From contig LOES01000105.1 of assembly GCA_001515955.1 (NCBI GenBank), forward strand, positions 1-20,308: a stretch of 20,308 nt of DNA. Reading direction: 5' to 3'. Below the pieces are notes generated by a model, which did no database searches, was not told the DNA's origin, and saw nothing but the letters and a program-made list of their open reading frames with translations. Position numbers and translations under genes: made by a program. This document shows positions 7,444 to 16,041 of this stretch, piece by piece. This DNA comes from Clostridia bacterium BRH_c25. GTDB taxonomy: Bacteria > Bacillota_A > Clostridia > Lutisporales > Lutisporaceae. Each line of letters opens with the position of its first letter. Positions within the stretch are counted from its first letter, which is position 1.

Positions 7444-8859
7444 ATGTGGGGAATAGAATTACTGAGGCAAAGGGAAGTTTCATTGAAACGACAAATTTAT
7501 CAGACTCTAAGGGATCAAATTATTAACGGGCGGATAGAAGCGGGGGAAGTATTGCCATCCACACGTGAGCTTGCGAAGCAGTTGGCAGTATCACGCAATA
7601 CCGTGTGTGAAGCATATGAAATGTTATTGGCCGAAGGCTTTATTTTATGCCGCCAGGGTTCTCCTACACGGGTTGCTGAAGGTTTATATATCGACAGGTC
7701 ACCAGGCGCCGAAGCTTATGAAGAGCCATCGCGGCATGCTCAGCCCATACTGGCTGATTTTCGTACAGGACAGCCTGACTTGCGGCATTTTCCACGTTTT
7801 CAATGGTATCAGATATTACGAAAAGCTTATGAGGAGATGCCTCTATCTCAGCTTGGTTATACAGGGCCGGAAGGCTTGCTTCACTTGCGTGAAGAAATTG
7901 CAGCCTGGCTTTTTCGAAATAAAGGGCTTGTAATTAACTCTCAGAATATTTTTGTTACAGCAGGTTCAACCCATGGGCTGCACTTGATCTCCGATTTATT
8001 GTGCCGGGATGGGAAGGGAATTTTGATGGAGGACCCCTGTCATATGGGGATGTTACAGGTATTCCGGAGCAAAGGATATCCGGTATATCCCATTCCTGTG
8101 GATGCACAAGGGCTTCAGGTTGAATATCTTGAAGAGAAAAGTGCTTGTGCCGTATATGTGACCCCATCCCACCAGTTCCCATTGGGAGGTATCCTTCCGG
8201 CCAACCGGCGGGCGGCATTAATACGGTTTGCCAAGGAAAAAGGAATTTATATTGTGGAAGATGATTATGACAGTGAGTTCCGGTATTGTGGAGAACCCGT
8301 TGCACCGCTTTATTCCATGGACCCGCAGAGAGTAATCTATGTCGGCACCTTCAGCAAGGTTTTATTTCCGGCACTGCGCATTGGATATGTAGTGCTGCCC
8401 CGTCAGCTTCATGCCCGATGGAGATATCTCCGGACCCATACGGATGTCCAGAATCCGCCTTTTGAACAAGCAGCACTGGCTGAATACCTGCGCTCCCGCA
8501 AGCTGGACAGATATATTCAGAAGATGCGGAGGTTATATGGAGAAAGACGGCAGGTGCTTCTACAGTCACTGGAAGAGAAATTCGGCAAAGAATGGCATTC
8601 ATGGGGAGATGCTGCCGGGCTGCATATTGCCCTGGAGTTTCCGGGAATGTGTTTTGATAAGCAGTTTGTTAATAGCAGCAAGAGAAGTGGAATTCGTATT
8701 ACTCCTGTGGAATATCACAGTATTTGCAAGGGCAAGCATCAGGATAAGCTGTTACTGGGTTATGGACATTTGGAACCTGAGGAAATCCTCAAAGGAGTAT
8801 CCCTGATGTATGAATTTATTAAGGATTATTTTGATATTTTTCATACTCAAATAAAGTAA
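7444..8859 (+). CDS. MocR-family regulator (GntR winged helix fused to a PLP aminotransferase-like domain)
   Basis: A 471-residue transcription factor of the MocR/GabR/PdxR type. A GntR winged helix-turn-helix occupies about residues 5-72 (IYQTLRDQIINGRI, LPSTRELAKQLAVSRNTV, YEMLLAEGFI). A linker and a fold-type I aminotransferase-like domain follow, with LGYTGPEGLLHLREEIA, VTAGSTHGLHLI, EDDYDSEFRY and FSKVLFPALRIGY; in the last, K305 is the expected PLP-binding lysine. These proteins usually sense PLP or an amino compound bound to PLP. I start at ATG 7444, preceded by TTGGAGG at a good distance; a TTG at 7420 lacks such a site. The divergent B3/4 gene shares its control region and is the obvious candidate target. 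The effector cannot be told from sequence. Confidence 0.92.
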   Translation: MWGIELLRQREVSLKRQIYQTLRDQIINGRIEAGEVLPSTRELAKQLAVSRNTVCEAYEMLLAEGFILCRQGSPTRVAEGLYIDRSPGAEAYEEPSRHAQPILADFRTGQPDLRHFPRFQWYQILRKAYEEMPLSQLGYTGPEGLLHLREEIAAWLFRNKGLVINSQNIFVTAGSTHGLHLISDLLCRDGKGILMEDPCHMGMLQVFRSKGYPVYPIPVDAQGLQVEYLEEKSACAVYVTPSHQFPLGGILPANRRAALIRFAKEKGIYIVEDDYDSEFRYCGEPVAPLYSMDPQRVIYVGTFSKVLFPALRIGYVVLPRQLHARWRYLRTHTDVQNPPFEQAALAEYLRSRKLDRYIQKMRRLYGERRQVLLQSLEEKFGKEWHSWGDAAGLHIALEFPGMCFDKQFVNSSKRSGIRITPVEYHSICKGKHQDKLLLGYGHLEPEEILKGVSLMYEFIKDYFDIFHTQIK

Positions 8860-8913
8860 CAGAACTGAGGAAAGAATCATAAACTGGATATGGATACTAA
8901 TTCACTTATTGAT

Positions 8914-8942
8914 TTGACAAAAAAAATGATATAGACTAGTGT
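8914..8942 (+). promoter_or_regulatory. Possible promoter of the LacI-type gene
   Basis: TTGACA (8914-8919) is a perfect -35. At 17 bases the -10 would be TAGTGT, a poor match; TATAGA (8930-8935) is better but only 10 bases away. The promoter therefore looks weak or regulated. Confidence 0.4.
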
Positions 8943-8995
8943 TGGAAATAATATCAAATGTTGATTATATCAATAGAAGTTTTTGGAGGACATGC

Positions 8996-10018
8996 ATGGC
9001 TACTTTAAAGGACATCGCCAGAGAAGCAAATGTCAGCGCTACCACTGTGTCAAATGTTATACACGGAAATCACAAGCGTGTTGCACAGGAAACAGTTGAG
9101 AAGATTAAAATGATAATTGAAAGAACCAATTACATACCTAATATGACCGCCAGATCTTTGGTTAATAAGCTATCGAAGATTATCGGCGTTATTAATCATG
9201 TAGTGCCTGAAAAGAGTGGGAACTTTATTTCAGATCCGTTCCATAGTGTTGTTATTGAAGGGATTGAAGAGAAGCTCCGCGAAAAAGGCTATTATTTAAT
9301 GATACGCACCGTGTACACTGAAGAGGAGCTGTTTTCATTACTACGCAACTGGAATATGGACGGTTTGATTCTAATAGGTCTGTTTCAGGATAATTTTTCT
9401 GAAAAGCTCATGAATGCCGGTGTGCCCTTTGTATTGGTTGACAGCTATATAGATAATCATAAGGTTTTGAATATTGGGATAGAGGACTGCAATGGGGGCT
9501 ATACTGCTACAAAATATCTGATTGACAAAGGACATAGGAGTATAGTTTTTGCATCACCTGTAATTAAGCAAAACGGTGTTGTGGAAGAACGTTTTAAAGG
9601 ATATAAGCTGGCACTTAAAGAAGCAAATATTACATTTGAGAAGAGAAATGTATACCAGCAGGAAATTACTATTACAGAGGGTATAGAGCTAGGGCACAAA
9701 TTAGCCTCCAGGACTGATGTGTCCGCTATATTTGCAACTGCCGATATATTGGCCGCAGGTATCATATCCGGCCTTAGTGAAAAAGGCAAAAGGGTTCCGG
9801 AGGATTTTTCCGTGATAGGCTTTGACGACCTGTATATCAGCTCACTTACAGCGCCAAGATTGACAACGATACATCAGGATACACAAGAAAAAGGCAAGGT
9901 TGCAGCTGAGTCATTGATCAAAGTTATCGAAGGAAATTCAATTGAAAGCAATAATATAATTCTGCCGGTTAAGCTTATAGAAAGACATAGTGTGAAAGAT
10001 ATCCGTAATGTATTTTAA
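8996..10018 (+). CDS. LacI/GalR-family regulator of the oligosaccharide locus
   Basis: A 340-residue DNA-binding repressor or activator with a sugar-type ligand domain. The N-terminal helix-turn-helix is TLKDIAREANVSATTVSNVI (residues 3-22), followed by the hinge region YIPNMTARSLV. The periplasmic-binding-protein-like core shows DGLILIG, YTATKYLIDKGHRSIVFASP, AIFATADILAAG and VPEDFSVIGFDDL, ending with LTTIHQDTQEKGKVAAESL. I start at ATG 8996, where GGAGGA sits 6 bases upstream; the GTG at 8939 would add 19 residues that fit no LacI family member. It is followed by its own terminator and then by the promoter of the transporter operon, which carries a perfect 18-bp palindrome of the LacI operator type. 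It very probably controls that operon; the inducer is likely the imported sugar or a product. Confidence 0.93.
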   Translation: MATLKDIAREANVSATTVSNVIHGNHKRVAQETVEKIKMIIERTNYIPNMTARSLVNKLSKIIGVINHVVPEKSGNFISDPFHSVVIEGIEEKLREKGYYLMIRTVYTEEELFSLLRNWNMDGLILIGLFQDNFSEKLMNAGVPFVLVDSYIDNHKVLNIGIEDCNGGYTATKYLIDKGHRSIVFASPVIKQNGVVEERFKGYKLALKEANITFEKRNVYQQEITITEGIELGHKLASRTDVSAIFATADILAAGIISGLSEKGKRVPEDFSVIGFDDLYISSLTAPRLTTIHQDTQEKGKVAAESLIKVIEGNSIESNNIILPVKLIERHSVKDIRNVF

Positions 10019-10047
10019 CCTAAAAAACAGCAAAAATTTTTAGTTGG

Positions 10048-10085
10048 AGCTAAGCATTTATTTTCAGAGAGATGCTTGGCTTTTT
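10048..10085 (+). terminator. Rho-independent terminator after the LacI-type gene
   Basis: AGCTAAGCAT (10048-10057) pairs with ATGCTTGGCT (10072-10081), with one wobble pair, a 14-base loop and then TTTT. It separates the regulator from the transporter operon. Confidence 0.8.
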
Positions 10086-10121
10086 GTGTGCATATTGCCA
10101 CAAAAATTTAGCGCTGCTATA

Positions 10122-10150
10122 TTGACAAACAATGGAAAAATGATTATAGT
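10122..10150 (+). promoter_or_regulatory. Sigma-A promoter of the transporter/phosphorylase operon
   Basis: TTGACA (10122-10127), a 17-base spacer and TATAGT (10145-10150) form a near-consensus vegetative promoter. A promoter this strong fits a gene held off by a repressor at the adjacent palindrome. Confidence 0.85.
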
Positions 10151-10156
10151 AAAATT

Positions 10157-10174
10157 AGGTTTAACGTTAAACCT
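10157..10174. promoter_or_regulatory. LacI-type operator
   Basis: AGGTTTAACGTTAAACCT is a perfect 18-bp palindrome with the central CG typical of LacI-family sites. It begins about where transcription should start, 7 bases after the -10 box, so a bound repressor would block initiation. I found no second copy in the window. Confidence 0.85.
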
Positions 10175-10205
10175 GACAACAAATATTATTTTAGGGGGAA
10201 GTTAA

Positions 10206-11630
10206 ATGAAAAAGAGCATTCAAAGACTTATTTCCTTGGGTCTGATATTAACGATGCTTTTATTGGCAGGCTGTGTGAAGAGTAATACAGAGACAAGCAA
10301 ACCGGCAGATGCTCCGGCACCGGCACCAGAAGAAATAACACTTAAGCTTGGTATCTGGCCGGAAGACACATTGACTGATGATATCAAGATGCATGAAAAA
10401 TGGGTAGAAGCCTTTAACGCCAAGTATCCCAATGTCAAGGTCGTGCCTGCATACTATAAGTATGCGACAGATACTTTTGTTTCTTTAGCCGAATCAGGAA
10501 ATCTCCCTACAGTTTTTGAATCCTGGTATACAGAACCGCAAAAGCTTATTGAAGGTGAATTTGTAAAGGACATTACTGCTGAGCTTAAAGAACTGGGCTG
10601 GGATAATGCCATGAATCCCACCATTAAAGATTTACTGTCCAAGGACGGCAAAATCTATGGTATTCCTCGAGACGGATATGCATTAGGCTTGATGATAAAT
10701 GTTGAATTGTTTGAAAAAGCGGGATTAGTGGATGCCAATGGTGTTCCCCAATATCCAAAAACCTGGGATGAGCTTGCACAAACTGCAAAGACAATAAAGG
10801 ATAAAACCGGAAGTGCAGGAATATGTATTTTAGCAAAGGATAATGCCGGTGGATGGCATTACTCCAGTATTGCCTGGGCTTTCGGCGCACATATGGAAGT
10901 GGAGAAGGACGGCAAATGGATTGCACAGCTTAACTCACCTGAAAATATTGCAGCAATGAGCTTTGTAAAGGATTTGCAATGGAAATATGGTGTTCTGACA
11001 GCTAATCCTACAAATGAGGATTGGGGTACCGGCTTCAAGGCTCTTGGAACCGGAGAGGCTGCAATGTATATTGGAGCAAATGACGCTGTAAATCAGCCAA
11101 CCCAGGTTAATAAACTGGATGTTAAAAAGCTTGCTCTTGTACCTCTGCCTGCAGGGCCGGGGGGGCAATATTCATTAATGGGCGGTACACCTTATATGTT
11201 CTCAGCTAAAGCTACTTCTGAAGAGGTTAAAGCAGCACTTAAATATATAGAAATTATGGGAAAGGCTCCGGTAGCAACAGAAGAGTCTATAGCCGGAATG
11301 GATGCGGATGCAAAATCCAAGGTTGCATCCGGAACACCTGTTATTCCTGACTTCCCTGCATGGACTGCACCGGATTTCTTAAAAGCCAAGGAAGAAGTTA
11401 TTGCAAAGAACTCAAATGTTGACATGGCACTTTATAATGACTACTATAGCATGTTAAAGAAACAAGGCAACCTGCATCTTGAAGAACCTAAGCTCACTCA
11501 GGATATGTATGCAGAACTGACCAAGGTGCTTCAAGCTGTATTAACCGACAAAAATGCAGATGTTACAAAGCTTCTTGATACTGCAAATGCTAATCTTCAA
11601 AGTCTGTTGGACAGCCAGGTAAATAAATAA
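10206..11630 (+). CDS. Extracellular solute-binding lipoprotein of a CUT1 sugar ABC transporter
   Basis: A 474-residue family 1 substrate-binding protein that captures a sugar or oligosaccharide outside the cell and passes it to the two permeases downstream. The signal peptide is of lipoprotein type (KKSIQRLISLGLILTMLL), with lipobox LLAGC and lipidated Cys23. A Pro/Ala-rich linker follows, and then the mature fold beginning TLKLGIWPED. Other family features are KWVEAFNAKYPNVKV, IYGIPRDGYALGLMINVELFEKAGL and PKTWDELAQTAK. Length is normal for the family. The ribosome site AGGGGGAA precedes ATG. It is the first gene of the operon, directly behind the promoter and operator, which fits its need for high expression; the structured region after it may help set that ratio. 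An alpha-glucoside substrate is inferred from the GH65 genes. Confidence 0.92.
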   Translation: MKKSIQRLISLGLILTMLLLAGCVKSNTETSKPADAPAPAPEEITLKLGIWPEDTLTDDIKMHEKWVEAFNAKYPNVKVVPAYYKYATDTFVSLAESGNLPTVFESWYTEPQKLIEGEFVKDITAELKELGWDNAMNPTIKDLLSKDGKIYGIPRDGYALGLMINVELFEKAGLVDANGVPQYPKTWDELAQTAKTIKDKTGSAGICILAKDNAGGWHYSSIAWAFGAHMEVEKDGKWIAQLNSPENIAAMSFVKDLQWKYGVLTANPTNEDWGTGFKALGTGEAAMYIGANDAVNQPTQVNKLDVKKLALVPLPAGPGGQYSLMGGTPYMFSAKATSEEVKAALKYIEIMGKAPVATEESIAGMDADAKSKVASGTPVIPDFPAWTAPDFLKAKEEVIAKNSNVDMALYNDYYSMLKKQGNLHLEEPKLTQDMYAELTKVLQAVLTDKNADVTKLLDTANANLQSLLDSQVNK

Positions 11631-11638
11631 TAATATTA

Positions 11639-11830
11639 ATTATAACGAGGCCCAAAGATGTCCCCTACCTCTATAGGTGGCGGGTACCGAATTAGCTTTA
11701 CAGGCGGTGGGAATATCCCCTGCCTCGTTGAAACGGTGTGTTGTAATTGCATACGCAATTACTTCCGTTGTTATAATAATTGATATATACACCGTGAAAG
11801 GAAGGGACACTCCCTACTTTCACGGTGTAT
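11639..11830 (+). other. Structured intercistronic region between binding-protein and permease genes
   Basis: This stretch is dense with inverted repeats. An outer stem ATTATAAC (11639-11646) can pair with GTTATAAT (11770-11777). Inside or competing with it, AACGAGGC (11644-11651) pairs with GCCTCGTT (11722-11729). AACGG (11732-11736) with CCGTT (11765-11769) encloses the perfect hairpin GTAATTGC-ATAC-GCAATTAC (11743-11762). A strong separate hairpin pairs ATACACCGTGAAAG (11787-11800) with CTTTCACGGTGTAT (11817-11830) and is topped by AGGGA/TCCCT. There is no T-run, so it is not a simple terminator. It could be an mRNA stabiliser or processing site, a cis-acting RNA or a small palindromic mobile element; I cannot name a known family. 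Confidence 0.6.
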
Positions 11831-11882
11831 GTACTAAATACCGGGCCTGCCCGTTTATAACAGCAAGGGAGGGGGGATTCAA

Positions 11883-12806
11883 TTGCTTGATCGGAGACTT
11901 GAAGTGCGAAAAAAAAGGAATATGAATTATAAAGTGTCGGATGCCGCAAAACAAAACATATCAGGATGGATAATCATGGCGCCTACCCTTCTGTTATTTG
12001 CTTTTTTTGTTTGGGAGCCGTTGCTGGCAAGTATCCGCCTTTCACTCTACAGTGCAAAAGGCATGAGAACTATAGAATTTGTAGGCTTTAAAAATTACAT
12101 AGATGTGTTTCACCATCCCGATTTTCTGCCTGCTGTAAGAAATACATTTTCCTATACAATATGGTCTCTGGTAATTGGCTTTCTTGTACCAATCATTATG
12201 GCCATACTGATCAACGAAATGGTACATGCCAGATCACTTTTCAGAGTAGGGACTTATTTCCCCAACGTTGTACCGGGTTTGGCCACTGTTTTGATGTGGG
12301 GATTCATTTTCAAGCCTGGTAAGACAGGTGTACTTAATATTATTTTGGGCCAGTTGGGTATAGAGCCGCTGACCTGGCTTAGCAATCCCAAGCTTACAAT
12401 ACCTTTGATAATCATTACTTTAACGTGGAAAGGTGCAGGGGCCACTGCACTCATATATCTGGCATCACTTCAAGGAGTAAACCCGGAGCTGTATGAAGCT
12501 GCCATTATAGATGGAGCCGGCATATGGGACAGGATAAGGCATGTAACCATACCCAGTCTTCGCAACCTGGCCCGTACTCTTTTGATTCTGCAGGTTATCT
12601 CTGTTTTTCAGATTCTTTATGAACCATTGGTCTTGACAAATGGAGGTCCCAATAATGCTTCCATTTCCATAATGCAGCTGGTTTTTAAATATGCATTTGA
12701 GAAATTTGATTATCCAAAGGCTGCTGCAGTATCAGTCATTATTAGCATATTCTTGATCACATTGACGGCAATCTATAACAGATTCAATAAAGTACAGGAT
12801 GTATAG
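11883..12806 (+). CDS. Sugar ABC transporter permease, first subunit (MalF/UgpA type)
   Basis: Integral membrane subunit of the CUT1 importer. It has about six membrane spans, the first being WIIMAPTLLLFAFFVWEPLL after a short basic N-terminus. The cytoplasmic coupling loop shows the EAA motif, YEAAIIDGAGIWDRIRHVTIP, which docks on the ATPase. Other family patterns are LRNLARTLLILQVISVFQIL and LTNGGPNNASISIM. I start at TTG 11883 because GGGAGGGGGG lies just upstream; ATG 11922, 13 codons later, is a real alternative, but its GGA is only 2 bases away. The start is therefore uncertain, and the product is 294 or 307 residues. It pairs with the next permease, 15 bases downstream at its preferred start. 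No ATPase gene is present here. Confidence 0.92.
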   Translation: MLDRRLEVRKKRNMNYKVSDAAKQNISGWIIMAPTLLLFAFFVWEPLLASIRLSLYSAKGMRTIEFVGFKNYIDVFHHPDFLPAVRNTFSYTIWSLVIGFLVPIIMAILINEMVHARSLFRVGTYFPNVVPGLATVLMWGFIFKPGKTGVLNIILGQLGIEPLTWLSNPKLTIPLIIITLTWKGAGATALIYLASLQGVNPELYEAAIIDGAGIWDRIRHVTIPSLRNLARTLLILQVISVFQILYEPLVLTNGGPNNASISIMQLVFKYAFEKFDYPKAAAVSVIISIFLITLTAIYNRFNKVQDV

Positions 12807-12821
12807 GAAGGGGTGAGTTTT

Positions 12822-13694
12822 TTGCCGAAATTACAGGATAAAGATAATGGCATTATTACCCGGTCAGATTTAAAAAGACCCCAAGTAAAAATTATTTACT
12901 ATATTCTGTTTACAATCTGTTTGATTATCACAGTTGTTTCGATTGCTCCTCCTATATGGGTGCTTCTTTCCAGTTTTAAAGACATAAAGGAATTTACTCT
13001 GGAGCCAACGCTGATTCCGAAAGAATTTGATTTTAACAAATTCATTAAAACATGGAACGATCTGAAATTCTTCAAGTTCTATGTAAATTCATTCTATTCC
13101 GTAGCCGGCAGTGTTGTATGCGCAATAATATTCAATGGTCTGCTGGCATTCGCACTTTCCATTATCAAGCCGAAGGGATCAAGGTTTGTATACGCACTTG
13201 TGATGGGGAGTCTTATGGTACCGGCAACTACAAGTATAGTTCCATTATTTATAAATATTAACAAATTAGGCTTGAGTGGAACCTTCTACCCGCTGTGGTT
13301 ATCAATCGGGGCCAATGCTTTTTATGTGGTTTTGTATAAGCAGTTCTTTGATACACTTCCAAAATCAATTATAGAAGCGGCAAGGATCGACGGCTGCAGC
13401 AATCTTCAGATATTTACCAGGATCGTTATGCCGCTGAGCAAGCCGATCACAATGGTAGTTGCGATGTATGCGGTTAATTATGCCTGGTCGGATTTCTTAC
13501 TTCCGTATCTGGTACTTAACAATACGGGACTCGAAACGGTAATGGTACGTTTATTCCAGTTCAGAAACGGCAAGACAGCAGATGTTGATATATTAAGAGC
13601 TATTGTATTTGCAATAATTCCACCAATTATTCTATTTACAGCCTTCCAGAAGCAAATTACACAAGGCAGTACACATTCGGGAGTAAAGGGTTAG
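12822..13694 (+). CDS. Sugar ABC transporter permease, second subunit (MalG/UgpE type)
   Basis: Second membrane subunit of the importer. It has about six spans, starting with IIYYILFTICLIITVVSIAP and followed by the MalG-like PIWVLLSSFKDIKEF. The coupling loop is IEAARIDGCSNLQIFTRIVMP, with the EAA residues and the conserved glycine. The LVMGSLMVPATTSIVPLF segment is also typical. AGGAAGGGG (12805-12813) suits a TTG start at 12822 (291 residues); a GTG at 12813 lies inside that ribosome site and looks less likely. It follows the first permease closely and precedes the first GH65 gene by 36 bases, so all belong to one transcript. The pair probably uses a shared MsmK-like ATPase from another locus. 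Confidence 0.92.
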   Translation: MPKLQDKDNGIITRSDLKRPQVKIIYYILFTICLIITVVSIAPPIWVLLSSFKDIKEFTLEPTLIPKEFDFNKFIKTWNDLKFFKFYVNSFYSVAGSVVCAIIFNGLLAFALSIIKPKGSRFVYALVMGSLMVPATTSIVPLFININKLGLSGTFYPLWLSIGANAFYVVLYKQFFDTLPKSIIEAARIDGCSNLQIFTRIVMPLSKPITMVVAMYAVNYAWSDFLLPYLVLNNTGLETVMVRLFQFRNGKTADVDILRAIVFAIIPPIILFTAFQKQITQGSTHSGVKG

Positions 13695-13730
13695 TAGACT
13701 TTTATACTTTATAGCAAGGCGGGGGTCATT

Positions 13731-16040
13731 ATGACAAAAATTGCAGATGTATATTATAAGCTTGATCCATGGAAAATCATAGAAGAGGGTTTTGATCCGA
13801 ACCGGAGCATGGTATCGGAATCAATTTTTTCATTAGGAAATGAGTACATGGGAGTGAGGGGATATTTTGAAGAGGGTTCATCCTGTGATAGTCTTCTTGG
13901 AAGTTATTTTAATGGGGTATATGAGTATTCATATTATATAAACAAATCAGCCTATAAGGGGATTATAGACCATACTCATTTTATGGTTAATTCAGTAGAT
14001 TGGCTTTATACCAGGATATCAATTGATGGGGAGCAGCTGGATCTGGGTACTGTGAGCTTTGATAATTTTATAAGGGTATTGGATTTCAGAGAAGGTACGC
14101 TTACACGTGAATTTGTCTGGAATACCCGATGTGGCAAAAGCTTAAAAGTCAAGTTCTTAAGATTTTTGAATATGGACAGAACCAGCGAGGGATTTCAAAG
14201 GATCATATTTGAACCTATAAATTTTTCCGGCAGTGTTGAGCTTATAATGGGATTGGATTTTAGCACCCTGCATGCTTCTAAACAGGAAAATTTATGGAAT
14301 GTAGTTAAAAAAGAAGCAACTAATGACATGGCTGCAATTATTGGTAAAACACTTACCACAAATCAAAGGGTTTTTTCAGGCTTCAAGCTTGCAGCAGATA
14401 ATATCATCGATAAAAGTATCTATGAGAGAGATAAAGTTATTGGTTATAAGCTTTCCTTGCCGCTTATACAGGGGGAAGCAAGCCCGGTGGATAAGCTTGT
14501 ATCAAACGTTGTTTTAAAAGATACGTCAATAGATAATGAATATTTTTGGAGCACCGGCATCAGCAAGGTTTTGGAGCAGTCAGACAAGGGATTGGATTTA
14601 GCACTAAAAGATACTAAGACGCTTTGGAATAATATCTGGGATAGGTTTGATATTCAAATTGATGGTGATGTGAAGAACCAGCAAGGTATCCGTTTTTGCA
14701 TTTTTCAGATGCAGCAAACTTATAACGGACAGAATCCTGCCAATAATATAGGCGCCAAAGGCTTGACCGGAGAGGCATATAACGGCCATGCATTCTGGGA
14801 TACGGAAACTTATTGCCTTCCGTATTATATATTCAACAATTTAAAAGCTGCTAAAAACTTGTTGGAATTCAGATACAGCAACCTTGACAAGGCTATGGAA
14901 CGTGCAAGGATGCTTGATGGTGAAGGAGCCTGCTATCCGGTTGCAACCTTAAACGGGGAAGAGGCCTGCGATCTTTGGCAGCATGCCAGCCTCCAGTTTC
15001 AATCCAGTACCGGTGTTGCTTATGGTATATGGCATTATGTGCATATAAGCGATGATAAGGAGTTTTTATTTACTCACGGAGCAGAGATGCTGGTTCAGAT
15101 CAGCAGATTCCTGAAGTCACGGGGAGCATGGGGCCAGAACAGCAATAAATTCGGCTTTTTCTCTGTTATGGGGCCTGATGAGTTTCATATGATGGTCAAC
15201 AATAATTGCTACACCAATTATATGGCTAAGAAAACCTTTGCCTATACTTTAGAGGTTATAAAAGAAATGAAAGAAAATTCGGTTCTTCAGTATGATGAAT
15301 TGCAAAAGAAAACAGGATTTACAGAGGTTGAGCTTCAGAGCTTTGAAGACTGTTCAAATAATATGCTTATACTTTTTGATGAAGCAAGCGGTATTTATGA
15401 ACAGCATGAGGGATATTTCAATTTGCCTCATATTGACGTGGATTCCATACCTGTTGAGGAGTTTCCCCTCTACCACAATTGGTCTTATGACAGGATATAT
15501 CGTTCTCATATGATTAAACAGCCTGATGTTTTGATGTTCATGTTCTTATATAATCAGGAGTTCAGCTTTGAATGCAAAAAGGCTAACTATGAATATTACG
15601 AGCCCAGGACTATACATGAGTCTTCTCTTTCACCATCGGTACATTCGATTTTCGCATCAGAGCTTCAAAGGCATGAAGAAGCATTTGATTTCTTTGGCTT
15701 TGCAGCCCGCATGGACCTTGACAACTATAACAGAAATACCAGGGAAGGCTTGCATACAACAAGCCTTGCCGGAGCCTGGATAAACATTGTTTATGGTTTT
15801 GGCGGAATGAGGAGCGATGGCGGGATGCTCAAGTTCAGTCCAGCTATCCCCAAGGCCTGGGATAGCTATAGCTTCAGAATTATTTACATGGATGCGCTGC
15901 TTTCTATAAAGGTGGATAAGGAAAAAGTAAATTTCAGAGTTGTTAATGACAAAGTTGTAGCTATAGAGATATATGAGAAAAAATATGAGATTGATTCCAG
16001 TGGAGTGACTGTAGCAATACCGGATTGCTGGAGGGGATAA
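13731..16040 (+). CDS. GH65 family disaccharide/oligosaccharide phosphorylase, first copy
   Basis: A 769-residue cytoplasmic inverting phosphorylase that splits an alpha-glucoside with phosphate into beta-glucose 1-phosphate and the remaining sugar. The N-terminal domain opens with SIFSLGNEYMGVRGYFEEG. In the catalytic (alpha/alpha)6 barrel I see FWDTE at 355-359 and VMGPDEFH with the expected general acid E484, followed by VNNNCYTN. Phosphate-site residues are K596-Q597 (IKQPDVL) and HESSLSPSVH from 629. All match active maltose/kojibiose-type enzymes. It has no signal peptide, which fits use of imported substrate. GCGGGGG precedes the ATG. It lies 36 bases after the permease and one base before the second GH65 gene. 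Exact linkage specificity (1,2, 1,3 or 1,4) cannot be read from these motifs. Confidence 0.92.
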   Translation: MTKIADVYYKLDPWKIIEEGFDPNRSMVSESIFSLGNEYMGVRGYFEEGSSCDSLLGSYFNGVYEYSYYINKSAYKGIIDHTHFMVNSVDWLYTRISIDGEQLDLGTVSFDNFIRVLDFREGTLTREFVWNTRCGKSLKVKFLRFLNMDRTSEGFQRIIFEPINFSGSVELIMGLDFSTLHASKQENLWNVVKKEATNDMAAIIGKTLTTNQRVFSGFKLAADNIIDKSIYERDKVIGYKLSLPLIQGEASPVDKLVSNVVLKDTSIDNEYFWSTGISKVLEQSDKGLDLALKDTKTLWNNIWDRFDIQIDGDVKNQQGIRFCIFQMQQTYNGQNPANNIGAKGLTGEAYNGHAFWDTETYCLPYYIFNNLKAAKNLLEFRYSNLDKAMERARMLDGEGACYPVATLNGEEACDLWQHASLQFQSSTGVAYGIWHYVHISDDKEFLFTHGAEMLVQISRFLKSRGAWGQNSNKFGFFSVMGPDEFHMMVNNNCYTNYMAKKTFAYTLEVIKEMKENSVLQYDELQKKTGFTEVELQSFEDCSNNMLILFDEASGIYEQHEGYFNLPHIDVDSIPVEEFPLYHNWSYDRIYRSHMIKQPDVLMFMFLYNQEFSFECKKANYEYYEPRTIHESSLSPSVHSIFASELQRHEEAFDFFGFAARMDLDNYNRNTREGLHTTSLAGAWINIVYGFGGMRSDGGMLKFSPAIPKAWDSYSFRIIYMDALLSIKVDKEKVNFRVVNDKVVAIEIYEKKYEIDSSGVTVAIPDCWRG

Positions 16041-16041
16041 T

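Noticed and set aside
11787..11830. Rho-independent terminator inside the transporter operon
   Set aside because: The stem is strong, but the bases after it (GTACTAAATACC) contain no T-run and the operon clearly continues.
11639..11882. Remnant of an IS200/IS605 element or its guide-RNA end
   Set aside because: The hairpins and small size are suggestive, but no transposase or TnpB fragment and no defined element ends can be seen.
11677..11925. An 82-codon forward frame in the gap between binding-protein and permease genes
   Set aside because: It crosses several strong hairpins, has no clear ribosome site, runs into the permease start and shows no protein-like pattern.
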